Assembly: GCA_003013855.2 (NCBI GenBank)
Contig: ML058453.1
Coordinates: 5,697,861 to 5,761,860 of the forward strand
From: Liriodendron chinense
Taxonomy: Eukaryota > Streptophyta > Magnoliopsida > Magnoliales > Magnoliaceae
Length of the DNA: 64,000 nt
Reading direction: 5' to 3'
A model generated the notes under the pieces. The model ran no database searches, was not told the origin of the DNA, and saw only the letters and a list, made by a program, of their open reading frames with translations. The position numbers were made by a program, and so were the translations under genes. Below are positions 34,750 to 46,551 of the stretch, piece by piece (within the stretch, counting starts at the first letter, position 1; every line of letters begins with the position of its first letter).

Positions 34750-35072
34750 ATGGCTTCTAACACAGGATCGGACAACCATCCATAGACGGTGCTCCAAGGA
34801 ATTATCCTTTAATAGCGATGACTTTTAAGGCGACGCAGCGGGAGAATTAGCAAGTCATACAAGGGTTGCAGGCTATTCTCGGTCGTATGACAGAGACCTT
34901 AGGGCAACTCCGTATTCGTGGTGATGATCCGCCTCCTATGGGCATTGAAATTTGCAATCATATTGTTTGCGGTGCGATGCCAGCAGTGAATCATATAATC
35001 ACACCTGATGATGGTGGATCCAACGACAAGGAGATCGATGACGTGATCCTCCAACAACCTAGACGAGGTGAC
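34750..35072 (+). pseudogene. Gypsy gag 5' part, outermost element of the nest
   Basis: It starts ATGGCTTCTAACACAGGATC (MASNTGSDN), then shows a YKGLQAILGRMTETLGQLRI stretch after a frameshift. The reading continues at 43526 once the nested LTR elements are removed. No 5' LTR is recognised upstream (34560-34749), so the left end is lost. Confidence 0.7.
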
Positions 35073-35099
35073 TGTTCGCTTCCCCAAGTGTAGGGTTGC

Positions 35100-37042
35100 T
35101 GTTGAACCTCCAATTTATACATTGCATTGCCCATTACATGACATGGTTTGCATGATTTTCATGATTTAAAGGCCCATCTAACACATGTTTTGTGATTATA
35201 GGAATGAGAGCGGACTTCACTCAATTAGAGACCAAAAAGGGGCCATTTGGAGCCTTTGATGAAGGCCCAAGGTGGACCAAAGAAAGAAGGAAGCAAAGAA
35301 AGAAGAAAATAGAAGAAAGAAAGGAAGAAAACAAGAAGAAAAAGAGACCGACCGGTCTTGACCGGTCGGCCAAGGAAGCCCGACCGGTCTTGACCGGTCG
35401 GCCATGCTTGCTGGAGTAATGCTAAAGAGGGCCTGACCGGTCATGACCGGTCGGCCAGCCCTGTCCGACCGGTCGTGACCGGTCGGCCATGCAAGTTTCA
35501 GATTCCAGATTCTAAAACAGCAATGTACTCCCGCACTTGCTTTTTCGGATCAGTTTTTTGAAGCCATCTTGATGATATTTGAAAATCCAACACATCCATG
35601 TCGAAGAGGAGCTCGACGCCGAACTAACCCAAGTGGTTTCGTGTCGATCGGAGCTACGGATTGACCGTGGTGGCCAAAACAATACGAACTGTCCAGAAAG
35701 TTCCAGATTTCGCTGTTCAACTCTGGGCCGGTCCAGAGGACTCATCATTGATGATATGAAGAATCTACTTTGACCATCTTTTAGATCACATCCATATATG
35801 AATAACCACAAAAGTTTCAGATCAAAAGGATGTGTGGTTTGATCGTACCGGTTGAAGAAAGATGGACCATCCAGAAAGATCCAACTGCGCAGAGTTTATA
35901 AAAGGGCTGAGTGTTCTAATTTTTGGACCATATTCTGGGGTTTTTTTGGACAATCTAATCCATCCATCATGTAGAGGAGGAAGTTTTCTACCAATGTTCA
36001 AAATTTGAGATCAATCCGACCTCTGTACACTCCAGGGCGTTGAAAGCAAGATGACTGGTTCTGAAGGTACCCAAAGTGCGCGATTTTGAGAGGCGGTCGG
36101 TGATGTGATTGGTGGGCCCATTCAGAGGATAATCTTGGAAATCTAAATCATCTATGAGGAAGATCACATTACAAGGAAGCTACAAACCAAATTTGAAGGC
36201 AATCCGACCATTGGTTAAGCCGTACCAGGCGAAACAAATTCTGCTATGTTGCTGTACTATTGCTGCACTATAAAAGGAGGTGCTCTCTTCTATTCCAAAT
36301 CAACCAAGGACGTGGGAAGCAAGGAGTTCAAGTCCCAGGAGGCTACCTAGCCTCCTCCAGCTAGTTTTTCTTCCTTTTCTTAGTTCTAGTTCTAGTTTTA
36401 ATATGCTTTTCCTTAGCTAACCTCTTAGCTAGAGCTAGAGGTGAAATTTGTAGTTGGTTCCAATGCTTTAATTCTTTTATTTCAAGTACCCTTTTCTTAA
36501 TTTTGGATTTTGAAGTTCTAGTTTGAATAAAGTTTGGTTTTTTAGAAGTTTTGTGAGAGTTTGTGTGCTCCGGACATGAGTTCCTTGCAATTCTCTAAGA
36601 TTACCATGATTGGGTTGTTTGAATTAGAATTGTAGTAACCCTTGAGCATGCCATAGTCCATAGGCATGGCTGTTACTCCGAAGGCTACAAGTTCAAGTTC
36701 TATGTGCTTCATTAGAACTAGAAATCTAATTTCCAGATTTAAGTGGGATTGTTTGTGCTTGAATGTTATATCTTCCAATTAGATGAGAGATAGGACTTTG
36801 ATTCTAATTGTGTTGTACTTGGATGAATGGATTGGCATTGGACTACTACAAGTGGATCCTTAATGCTCTAGTTCTTCTTAATTTCAGATTTTTCTATTTT
36901 ATGTGAAAAACTATCTTCTCAAACTTCTTAGATTCTAGTTATTAGAGTACTTGGAATTGTTTACCTCTTTCCCTGTGGATCGACCTCGGTCTTACCGAGA
37001 TTTATTACTACATCGCAGCCTTACACTTGAGGCAAGCGAACA
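35100..37042 (+). repeat. 5' LTR of the Athila-like element
   Basis: 1,943 bp. Positions 35347-35490 carry four pairs of GACCGGTC palindromes (GACCGGTC-NN-GACCGGTCGG). A TATA-like CTATAAAAGG lies near 36268 in the right part, suggesting transcription starts about 36300. Confidence 0.92.
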
Positions 37043-37048
37043 AGTTTT

Positions 37049-37066
37049 TGGCGCCGCTGCCGGGGA
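37049..37066 (+). other. Primer-binding site
   Basis: TGGCGCCGCTGCCGGGGA, six bases after the 5' LTR. This sequence type is known from Athila/Tat elements, where it pairs with a tRNA 3' end, usually assigned to tRNA-Asp. Confidence 0.8.
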
Positions 37067-37313
37067 AAAAGTTAAGCGGTTTTAATTGTTCTAGTAGCTA
37101 TAGAGTAATCTTAGTTAGGTAGGATTTTCAGTTTTTATAGAAGTAGATTTTCTGATTTTTTTTTTTTTTGATTACTAACAAATTCTTTTTTTTGATTTTG
37201 TAGGACATTGTTGCTGACATAGATCTCACTCTATTGGGTAACATCTCCCCATATCCCTTCTTTTTGTTCTTTTTTTTATATTAGGGTAGTTTTCAATTTC
37301 TTAAAATTTCATC

Positions 37314-39035
37314 ATGTATGATTGGACGAATGGTGCATATAAGCTTCTTTTGGAAGATGAGATGTCAGACCATGAAATTGAAAGTCTTTATGATTGGAAC
37401 CATTATAAGCATAAGTATTTTTCTAAGGTTCAATCAACCTCCACTGCCGCCCCACGTAAGACGATGCGTGATTACATTAATGAAAACAATACACATATTG
37501 AGACACGATGTAAGACGATGGGGGAATACCGGAACGAAGCAAAATTGGATAATCATCCGGGAAAAACATTACGTGATTACCGGATTGAAAATAACATGAG
37601 TGTTCCACCGGTTATGGTAAGAGGTGTGCAACAACAAAAGGAACAGGTGAATAGTAGCCAACCGGTTAAGACAATGCGTGATTACTTGTATGGATATGCC
37701 TATCAACCATCATATAACTTTTCATCCTACAATGCGTACGGTCTTAATTGGGAAAACCACCATTCTCCTTGTTCAAGGGAGGAACCAACCATGGATGCCA
37801 ACAACTATCCTCAAGAGTTTCTTTCTCATGAGCCGCAACCGACACGAACTCTTGAGGATGTGCTGCGAGAGTTTATGGAAATAACTGAGAAATGCATACA
37901 AAACCTCTCGCCATCTCAAAATATTAAACCCAACATTGGGAACACCGAATCAATCCCCAACAATGAGGAGGATGAGGCTATCCAAGCCCAACCCTCTTCT
38001 GATTTAATGGATAGACTTTTAAAGGAGATTGATTTCGATGATCCCAATGTCATCATCAATTATGGTGAGTCCACTATCTCTTTTGGATGCTTTGAACTTA
38101 ATGATGAAGAGATTTCAATGACGGTTGACGAACCCGAGGAATCCATAAAATTTGAAAGTGGTAGTGGGGTTGCCTACAATGAGGGTGTGGTGAATGGTTA
38201 TGAACATATGGTTTCTTTTTCCCAAGGGCATAATGATTATGAGTCTCTAGAGGATATGCATGCTAGAGAGATGGCCGAAGTCGATCTTTTTGAGTCGTTC
38301 CACCAACAACACATGCCAAATTCTAGTGTGGTAGACCTCCCTTTGATTGAAAATTCTATTCCTTTGGATGATGAGGTGGCACAATCTAAAATTTTCAAAG
38401 ATCAACCAATGTTAAATGATGTGCTTACCACTGAATCTGAAGAATTCTCTTTGGAAGACCTCCTCTCTATAGAGGAGGAATTCCTTACCATTGAAACAGA
38501 ATTTCTTCAATCATTAAGGGAGGATGAGGACCCTTCATCCGACTATCTCGATTTTCTAGAGGAATGCTTGGCCCACTCTTATGATCTTGATGATGAGATG
38601 ATTAAGGAGTTGGATATTTTGTTAGACACGGTGTCGGTGCCTGAAGAACACCTTTCCACTGATTTACACTCTTTACCATTGTTTATGGAAACACCGTACA
38701 ATTCTGAATTTGTGGAAGAGACAACTTTAACTAATGAAAACTTGATGAATGTCTCTCCACCGTCATGGGTCCTTCAGCCCATTGAAAATTCTGATTGGGA
38801 TGACCCATTTTTAATCAATCATAACCCAAATCAGAATTTGAGGAGATATCTTTTTGCTGCTCTTATCTCCTCCTTTTATGCATGTGGTGCACAATACGAT
38901 TGGACTTCAATGATAAGAAGCACACATGTTTACTGTCAAGCAGGACTTTGGATGGTCCTCATGAGAAATTTATTGAAATTCATGAAGATCCTGCTCAACT
39001 TTGATCATGTAGTTGATCGGACTAATCAAAGGTAG
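37314..39035 (+). CDS. Long reading frame of the Athila-like element (gag-position protein)
   Basis: 573 codons, intact. It lies 248 bp after the primer-binding site, where gag is expected. The N-terminal 130 residues contain four spaced copies of a KT(M/L)xxY motif: KTMRDY at 49-54, KTMGEY at 67-72, KTLRDY at 84-89 and KTMRDY at 119-124, with a related RTLEDVL further on. The middle and C-terminal parts are acidic (EEFSLEDLLSIEEEFLTIE). I see no zinc knuckle, protease or polymerase motif. TLR(D/E)Y motifs near the N-terminus are familiar from Athila gag proteins, but a gag core is not evident, so function is unassigned. Confidence 0.75.
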   Translation: MYDWTNGAYKLLLEDEMSDHEIESLYDWNHYKHKYFSKVQSTSTAAPRKTMRDYINENNTHIETRCKTMGEYRNEAKLDNHPGKTLRDYRIENNMSVPPVMVRGVQQQKEQVNSSQPVKTMRDYLYGYAYQPSYNFSSYNAYGLNWENHHSPCSREEPTMDANNYPQEFLSHEPQPTRTLEDVLREFMEITEKCIQNLSPSQNIKPNIGNTESIPNNEEDEAIQAQPSSDLMDRLLKEIDFDDPNVIINYGESTISFGCFELNDEEISMTVDEPEESIKFESGSGVAYNEGVVNGYEHMVSFSQGHNDYESLEDMHAREMAEVDLFESFHQQHMPNSSVVDLPLIENSIPLDDEVAQSKIFKDQPMLNDVLTTESEEFSLEDLLSIEEEFLTIETEFLQSLREDEDPSSDYLDFLEECLAHSYDLDDEMIKELDILLDTVSVPEEHLSTDLHSLPLFMETPYNSEFVEETTLTNENLMNVSPPSWVLQPIENSDWDDPFLINHNPNQNLRRYLFAALISSFYACGAQYDWTSMIRSTHVYCQAGLWMVLMRNLLKFMKILLNFDHVVDRTNQR

Positions 39036-39199
39036 GTAGGTAGGTTAGGATTTATTTTTCTGCAATTAGGATTGAATAAGTCTCATCGAGACAATGGAAG
39101 ATGCTAGAATTGATCAACTTGCTATCTCAGGTACTATTATTCTCACTCATATTTTACCATTGCTCTCATGTTCATGCTAATTGCATATCTTTTTACATT

Positions 39200-39236
39200 G
39201 AGGACAATGCAAGATTTGGTTGGGGGGTGAGATGAG
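39200..39236 (+). other. Internal polypurine-tract-like site
   Basis: GGTTGGGGGGTG occurs in ATTTGGTTGGGGGGTGAGAT and again immediately before the 3' LTR (about 40138-40149). It may serve as a second plus-strand priming site, or be a relic of duplication. Confidence 0.5.
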
Positions 39237-40136
39237 ATTCCTCATCTAGCATGTTGCAACATTTCGAGCCTCACATGCGCAAATTTTTTCGAATTTTCTA
39301 AAATTTCAAAACTCTTTTAGAAAACCGTATTTCCATGCATTCGAGATGATATGAGTATAAGAAGAGGAGATACGAAGTGTGTGATGTTGTAAGTCTTGAA
39401 TTCTCCCAACATAATGGTTTTATATGTTAGTTCCCCTATTGTTGTGATTGATAGAAAATTTGAACACCTTTTACACCTAGTTCACATTACACGATTTTCA
39501 TGAGTGACAGGTTTATGTGATTTGTGGATTAGCTAGACTTTGATTTAAAGGTGTTGAGCAGCCAAGCCGGGGTATTTTGTCCATCCTTGTCCATGGGAAA
39601 ATAACAGAAGATATGGATTTTTAAAAATCCTATCTAATTTTAAAAGAAAAAGGAAAGAAAGGATGAAATCGGGAATGAAGGAAAAATGGTGGAAAATTTC
39701 GAAAAGGGCTACCTATTACCAACCGGGGGATGGTCGAACCGTAACCAAAGCCGGAAATGGGACGTAGTGTGAAAGCCGTCGGAAGGACGGTAAGGCAAAT
39801 TCCTGTCATAGGCTTGTTGTTGCTCTGTGCACCTTAAAATCCTTGGTTTACTTAATCTATGAAGAAGATGATCCCAGAAACTCATGAGATGAACTTTCAC
39901 TATGCACACTAGGTTGAATTTGTTCGAGTTCTTCTATTTATCAATCAATCAGTGGGAATTTCATGTAGACACTTATTATGTTATGAGAGTCCAAGATTTC
40001 AGCTTCTATCACCTAATTTTTCCAAATTTTATACTTATACACCTTGGAATGGATAGAATCATGGGTTCTGAGGGAGAGTTGGGTTTGGAGGTTTGAAATT
40101 GTTTCACGCATGTTTTGCTCGGGACTAGCAAAAAGC

Positions 40137-40149
40137 TGGTTGGGGGGTG
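40137..40149 (+). other. Polypurine tract next to the 3' LTR
   Basis: TGGTTGGGGGGTG ends one base before the LTR start TGTTGAACC, the usual plus-strand primer position. Confidence 0.8.
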
Positions 40150-42092
40150 TGTTGAACCTCCAATTTATACATTGCATTGCCCATTACATGACATGGTTTG
40201 CATGATTTTCATGATTTAAAGGCCCATCTAACACATGTTTTGTGATTATAGGAATGAGAGCGGACTTCACTCAATTAGAGACCAAAAAGGGGCCATTTGG
40301 AGCCTTTGATGAAGGCCCAAGGTGGACCAAAGAAAGAAGGAAGCAAAGAAAGAAGAAAATAGAAGAAAGAAAGGAAGAAAACAAGAAGAAAAAGAGACCG
40401 ACCGGTCTTGACCGGTCGGCCAAGGAAGCCCGACCGGTCTTGACCGGTCGGCCATGCTTGCTGGAGTAATGCCAAAGAGGGCCTGACCGGTCATGACCGG
40501 TCGGCCAGCCCTGTCCGACCGGTCGTGACCGGTCGGCCATGCAAGTTTCAGATTCCAGATTCTAAAACAGCAATGTACTCCCGCACTTGTTTTTTCGGAC
40601 CAGTTTTTTGAAGCCATCTTGATGATATTTGGAAATCCAATACATCCATGTCGAAGAGGAGCTCGACGCCGAACTAACCCAAGTGGTTTCGTGTCGATCG
40701 GAGCTACGGATTGACCGTGGTGGCCAAAACAATACGAACTGTCCAGAAAGTTCCAGATTTCGCTGTTCAACTCTGGGCCGGTCCAGAGGACTCATCATTG
40801 ATGATATGAAGAATCTACTTTGACCATCTTTTAGATCACATCCATATATGAATAACCACAAAAGTTTCAGATCAAAAGGATGTGTGGTTTGATCGTACCG
40901 GTTGAAGAAAGATGGACCATCCAGAAAGATCCAACTGCGCAGAGTTTATAAAAGGGCTGAGTGTTCTAATTTTTGGACCATATTCTGGGGTTTTTTTGGA
41001 CAATCTAATCCATCCATCATGTAGAGGAGGAAGTTTTCTACCAATGTTCAAAATTTGAGATCAATCCGACCTCTGTACACTCCAGGGCGTTGAAAGCAAG
41101 ATGACTGGTTCTGAAGGTACCCAAAGTGCGCGATTTTGAGAGGCGGTCGGTGATGTGATTGGTGGGCCCATTCAGAGGATAATCTTGGAAATCTAAATCA
41201 TCTATGAGGAAGATCACATTACAAGGAAGCTACAAACCAAATTTGAAGGCAATCCGACCATTGGTTAAGCCGTACCAGGCGAAACAAATTCTGCTATGTT
41301 GCTGTACTATTGCTGCACTATAAAAGGAGGTGCTCTCTTCTATTCCAAATCAACCAAGGACGTGGGAAGCAAGGAGTTCAAGTCCCAGGAGGCTACCTAG
41401 CCTCCTCCAGCTAGTTTTTCTTCCTTTTCTTAGTTCTAGTTCTAGTTTTAATATGCTTTTCCTTAGCTAACCTCTTAGCTAGAGCTAGAGGTGAAATTTG
41501 TAGTTGGTTCCAATGCTTTAATTCTTTTATTTCAAGTACCCTTTTCTTAATTTTGGATTTTGAAGTTCTAGTTTGAATAAAGTTTGGTTTTTTAGAAGTT
41601 TTGTGAGAGTTTGTGTGCTCCGGACATGAGTTCCTTGCAATTCTCTAAGATTACCATGATTGGGTTGTTTGAATTAGAATTGTAGTAACCCTTGAGCATG
41701 CCATAGTCCATAGGCATGGCTGTTACTCCGAAGGCTACAAGTTCAAGTTCTATGTGCTTCATTAGAACTAGAAATCTAATTTCCAGATTTAAGTGGGATT
41801 GTTTGTGCTTGAATGTTATATCTTCCAATTAGATGAGAGATAGGACTTTGATTCTAATTGTGTTGTACTTGGATGAATGGATTGGCATTGGACTACTACA
41901 AGTGGATCCTTAATGCTCTAGTTCTTCTTAATTTCAGATTTTTCTATTTTATGTGAAAAACTATCTTCTCAAACTTCTTAGATTCTAGTTATTAGAGTAC
42001 TTGGAATTGTTTACCTCTTTCCCTGTGGATCGACCTTGGTCTTACCGAGATTTATTACTACATCGCAGCCTTACACTTGAGGCAAGCGAACA
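40150..42092 (+). repeat. 3' LTR of the Athila-like element
   Basis: 1,943 bp, equal in length to the 5' LTR, with the same GACCGGTC palindromes at about 40397-40540. It is followed directly by the GTTGC duplication. Confidence 0.93.
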
Positions 42093-43525
42093 GTTGCGAT
42101 GTAGTAATAATTCGGTAGAGACCGAGATCGTTCTTAGGGACTTGTTAGGAATTCACAAAATTACTTCTAATATTCTCTACTCGAGAGCTAACTAAACAGA
42201 TTTTTAGTATTGAATGTAAATATGGTTCTTAAACTAAAAGTGACTGTAATCAATATAAGAAAGCACTAGGGATCCAAGGATCCACTTGTAGCAATATTCA
42301 ATGCATAATTCGCTGTGGTTTCTCAATTACACAACTAGAATCGAAATCAAATCATATCTAGTCGAATGATAGAGCAGTTGTATTACACAATCTGTTATAT
42401 GTGTGATTCTATATATGATTCCCTCAATTCAAGTTAGGACTTGAGCACACTCAATTGCATAAGTCAATCCTAGTTCCAATAGATTAAGATCACAATCATA
42501 ATCATTATTAGACTCTGTCACTAAGCATAATTAGATCATGATTTGAACTACATTCAAATCACATATACCATCAACACATAATTCAGAAATTCGTACAAAA
42601 GGTAGAACTTTGGTTGAAGTTCCCACATGCAATTCTAAGTCTAGAGCGTATTGAATCCGATTCCTCAAACAATTAAGAACTGAAGCAATTCTCCCAAACA
42701 TCCATGTGTCATCATAAGATTAAAAAAAACTACTTTGAACTTTATTCAAACTTCTATAAATCATTGTTCTTCAATAGATCCAACTTGAAACTAACATAAA
42801 ATGAATTAAAGCATCTCAGATTCACTACAAGCTTCACCTCTTAGTCCTAGCTAAGAGGTTTAACCGTTCATGATCCAAGGAAGCGTGAAAACAACTAAAA
42901 ACATAAAACTAGAAAACACAAACTAAGAGGAGTTGTGGAACTCCGAATCCGACTTCCGCCGCTTCTCACCTTCGTAGATCTCTTCTAGGATACCCCAACT
43001 ACGATCCCTAGGTCCCCTTTTATAGTGGAGAGGCTCTACCGCCTTAGAATCTTCCAGATTTGTGTAGTACTTACGCACTTGCACTAGAAAATCGGAGCTT
43101 CAAGAGGAAGCTACTGGAGTCCGCTGAAATTACACTAGCCGACTGGTCACGACTAGTCTAGCCTGTTCTGGGACAGTCCCGCGTGCATTTTGGAGGTGGG
43201 TAGGCTCTGGCCGACCGGTCAGCCCTGTTGCATTCAATGTCCAGAGAGGTAGGAGGAGGTGGCCGATCGGTTATGGCTTCCCCTTTTCACATTTTCTTCT
43301 TTCTTTCTTCTCTCCTCTTCTCTCTTTACTTTCTTCTTTCTTTGACCCACCTTGGGTCTTCATCCAAGGCTCCTAAATAGATCATTTTAGTCATCAAATG
43401 GGCGGAGTCCCTCTCATTCCTACAATCATAAAATTACGCATTAGAATAGTCTTTAAGCTTGAAAACCATGCATAGTTAATGATGAAATGGAATTAGAATA
43501 TACACATTAAGCACTCCACAGTGAC

Positions 43526-44640
43526 GATCGAGTAGACTGATGGATCGAGATTTCAAGATGAAGGTCGATCTTCCGAACTTCAATGGCCAACTCCACATCG
43601 AGGACTTCCTCGGTTGGCTGCTTGAAGTCGATCGCTTCTTCGACTACATGCAGATCCTTGAAGAGAAGAAAGTTAAACTTGTGGCTTACAAGTTAAAGGG
43701 TGGAGCTTTACCTCGGTGGGAACAACTTCAACTCACGTGGACAAGACAGATGACAACGTCAATCCGCACATGGCAGTGAATGAAGCAACTGATGCACGCA
43801 TGATTTCCTCCCCAATAATTATGATCAGGTAACAATACCAAAATTGTCGGCGAGGGAGCCGATCGGTGAGAGATTACTTAAAGAAGTTTTATTGTTTAGA
43901 GGTGCGGAATGATTTAGCTGAGACTGAATCACAAAAATTCGCCCAATTCATCGGTGGTTTGTGTGTTGTTATCTAGGATCAGGTTCAGATGCAACCCATT
44001 TGGAGAATGAATGAAGCGAGCAAACTAGCCACCCAGGCCGAGACGTAGCTTTAACAATCCAATACGCGAGCCTCTTCTACAAATAGGGTAACCACTTCGA
44101 GTCCTTTGTAGGGTGCATCCCAAGCTAAGGGGAAAGAATCTGTAGGGGGCATCCTCAACCTCCTACAACCGCGAACCGAGATTTGGAGAGCGGTAAAGTG
44201 AGGCCCCAAAGAGCAACGACTACTGCTGCTGGTTTGAGTAGGATCTCGAACCCCTACGGTCGATCATTACCAAACAAATGCAACCGATGTGACCAACCGA
44301 ATCACTTATCAAACATGTGTCCTGAGCGGCAAGTGGCAAACCTAGCCATGAATTATGGGGGCACTGAAGATGCAGATGAAGATCCAACGATTAATGAAGG
44401 TGAGTACATAATGAATGATGGAGCAGCCAAAACATATTGGGTTTCGAAATATCACAACGAATCTTTAGTTGTGAGAAGGCTATTATATACGTCGAAGAAG
44501 GAAGTACACCCACAACGACACAACATCTTTCAAATGAGGTGTACAATGAATCGAAAGGTCTATGACGTGATCATAGACAACGGAAGTAGTGAGAATATCA
44601 TCTCCAAGGTCATAGTGGAAAAGTTATAGCTGAGAACAGA
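43526..44640 (+). pseudogene. Gypsy gag and start of protease, outermost element of the nest
   Basis: Continues the frame begun at 34750. Visible parts are MKVDLPNFNGQLHIEDFLGW and EKKVKLVAYKLKGGALPRWE (gag core), the zinc knuckle CNRCDQPNHLSNMC at about 44279-44320 (C-x2-C-x4-H-x4-C) and the protease VIIDNGSSENIISK, where the usual D-S/T-G is D-N-G. Several frameshifts and stops break it. Confidence 0.85.
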
Positions 44641-46036
44641 AAAGTATCATTCTCCACACAAACGGCTAGATTAAGAAGGTCATCACGACAAAGGTAATTG
44701 AATAATACACTATCCCCTTTTCAATTGCTAAACATTATAAAGACCAAGTAGAATGTGACGTAGAGGACGGGGCAATGTATACATCTTCGTTAAGGATGAT
44801 AGAAAAACTATACTCACCTCTATGGGTCCGGATGAACAACTCGAAGCTTTTAAAGTGGAAGGGCCTTCTCTCATAGTCAAAAGAGACTTTTTGGAAGAGT
44901 CCAAGGAGGTGGGAGAAGTCTATGCATTGGTTTTGAAAGGTGAATAAGTAGAGCCCATGAATATTCTTGAGAAATTAAAACCATTGTTATGAGAAGACGT
45001 ATTCCATAGAGATGGCCTTGGCAGTCACCTAGGGTGAGACAACACCATAGCTCTCATGGAGGAGCGCTACTATTAGCCACAACTGAAGTGGGATGTTGCA
45101 AAGGCGGTGCAGTGATGTCATATGTGTCAGGCATCTAAGCGGTAGTCACAGAACACAAGCCTATACTCCATTTCTAATTCCTGACGACCCTTGGGAAAAT
45201 TTGTACATAAACTTTTATGCTAGGTCTTCCACAGACCCAACATTAAATAGACTTAGTGTTTGTTGTGGTAAAAAAATTCTCCAAGATGACTCATTTCATA
45301 CTATGCAAGAAGACTCTAGACGCTATGCATGTCATGAATTTATTCTTTCAAGAAGTTGTGCGACTACATGGTGTCCTAAAATCCATTACCTTATATCGTG
45401 ACACTAAGACTCTATGGAGGTGATTTGATATCAAGTTATAGTTCATCAATACATATCACCTACAAACAGATGGGCAAACCGAGGTGGTGAATCGTACACT
45501 CAGAAACCTCATATGATGCATTTTGGGTGATAAGCCCAAATAATGGGATTTTGCCTTGGCTTAGGCAAAATTCCTGTTCAATACTATGCATAATCATTCC
45601 ATCGGCAAGTCCCCATTTGAAGTTGTGTACGGTTGTGTACCCAAGCATACTCTCAATTTAGTTCCATTGCCTAAGCTTCTAGGCATGCACATTACTGCGG
45701 AACATACAGCAAACCGGATCATAAAAATGCACGCTGACATTGAGGCCAAATTGCACGCATCCAACGATAAATACAAGGAAATTGCTGACAAACATCGGCG
45801 CCCGAAGGTTTTCATCTATGCGAGGAGAGATTTCCAACTAGAATGTACAACAAACTGAAGAATAAGAAGATCAACCCGGTACCAATACTCCATAAGATCA
45901 ATAACAATGCCTATGTCGTTGATCTTCCTGAGAACATGGAGATCTTACGCACATTCAATGCAGCGGACCTATACAAGTATCATGAATCGAAGCTGGAGGA
46001 TAACTTGGGGACGAGTTTTTTTCAAGTGGAGGAGAC
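44641..46036 (+). pseudogene. Gypsy protease end joined to integrase; RT and RNase H deleted
   Basis: Protease-side sequence (GPDEQLEAFKVEGPSLIVKR, NILEKLKPLL) ends about 45000 and integrase begins about 45016 (DGLGSHLG, EERYY, LKWDVAKAV, CHMCQA). The integrase core and tail follow: IPDDPWENLYINF, YHLQTDGQTEVVNRTL, FNTMHNHSIGKSPFEVVYGC, DKYKEIADKHRRPKVF, VVDLPENMEILRTFNAADLY. Reverse transcriptase and RNase H are absent. A polypurine tract CAAGTGGAGGAGAC directly precedes the LTR. Confidence 0.88.
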
Positions 46037-46544
46037 TGATGTAGAACGGGTCGTAAAGTCATACATAATATAGATGGACCAAAGGAAGGTGCCGAAGAGA
46101 AATCAACAAAATGCAACCTAGCTCGATCGATCAACCAATTGAGTTGACTGATCGAAATTCCGCCAAAATTCTAGATTTGTTGCTGGACAATTTTTTGCCT
46201 TTTCGATCGATCGACTGATCGAAATTTTGCTATAAATTCTAGATTGGTCATTGAAAAATCTTCGTCCTTTTCGATCGATTGATCAAGTTGATCAATCAAC
46301 GCTCTGGTCGACGGATGACAGAAACTTGTATGTTTTCGCGATTTTGTTTCCTTGTTCATTTAGGTTTCTTCTAATCGTGTCTTAAGGTTTGTTTAGGGTT
46401 ATTTAATCATGCAAAACTCGTTATTTTTCATAATTCAATCAATAAAATTCTTAAAATTTCCTTTATTTCTCTTGTGGATTCAAAAAGGCCTTGTGGATTC
46501 AAGGTCTTTATCATTTGAGGAAGGCGATAATGATCAACCTCATC
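46037..46544 (+). mobile_element. 3' LTR of the outer gypsy element
   Basis: Starts TGATGTAGAACGGG right after the polypurine tract and ends near CCTCATCA. It contains CGATCGATC palindromic motifs at about 46120-46310. The block 2 paralogue at 24548-25055 has the same right flank, so it was fixed before the duplication. Confidence 0.8.
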
Positions 46545-46551
46545 ATGTCTT

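Larger units (their letters stand above)
35100..42092 (+). mobile_element. Young Athila/Tat-like non-autonomous LTR retrotransposon, 6,993 bp
   Basis: Two 1,943-bp LTRs (35100-37042 and 40150-42092) start TGTTGAACCTCC and end AAGCGAACA. By eye they differ at six sites (35423, 35540, 35550, 35582, 35591 and near 36987). A perfect 5-bp duplication GTTGC flanks it at 35095-35099 and 42093-42097. The primer-binding site TGGCGCCGCTGCCGGGGA at 37049-37066 is the type used by Athila/Tat gypsy elements. The 3,107-bp interior has one long frame and no protease, reverse transcriptase or integrase, so it must be moved by a partner element. Confidence 0.93.
35073..43520 (-). mobile_element. Solo LTR related to the inner Athila-like family, interrupted
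   Basis: The LTR consists of 35073-35099 plus 42093-43520 (about 1,450 bp after removing the inner element and one GTTGC copy). On the plus strand it starts TGTTCGCTTCCCC and ends GCACTCCACA. A perfect 5-bp target duplication GTGAC is at 35068-35072 and 43521-43525. The segment GCGATGTAGTAATAA and the CTAGCTAAGAGG segment match the reverse complement of the inner element's LTR ends, so both belong to one family in opposite orientations. No internal region remains. Confidence 0.85.

Noticed and set aside
36542..36778. 78-codon minus-strand frame, repeated at 41592-41828
   Set aside because: It is identical in both LTRs because they are recent copies; it has no domain and opposes the transcribed strand.
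40267..40770. 167-codon minus-strand frame in the Athila-like LTR, and the similar frames at 35217-35444
   Set aside because: It lies in LTR sequence full of GACCGGTC repeats, has no domain, and is broken in the other LTR copy by a single change.
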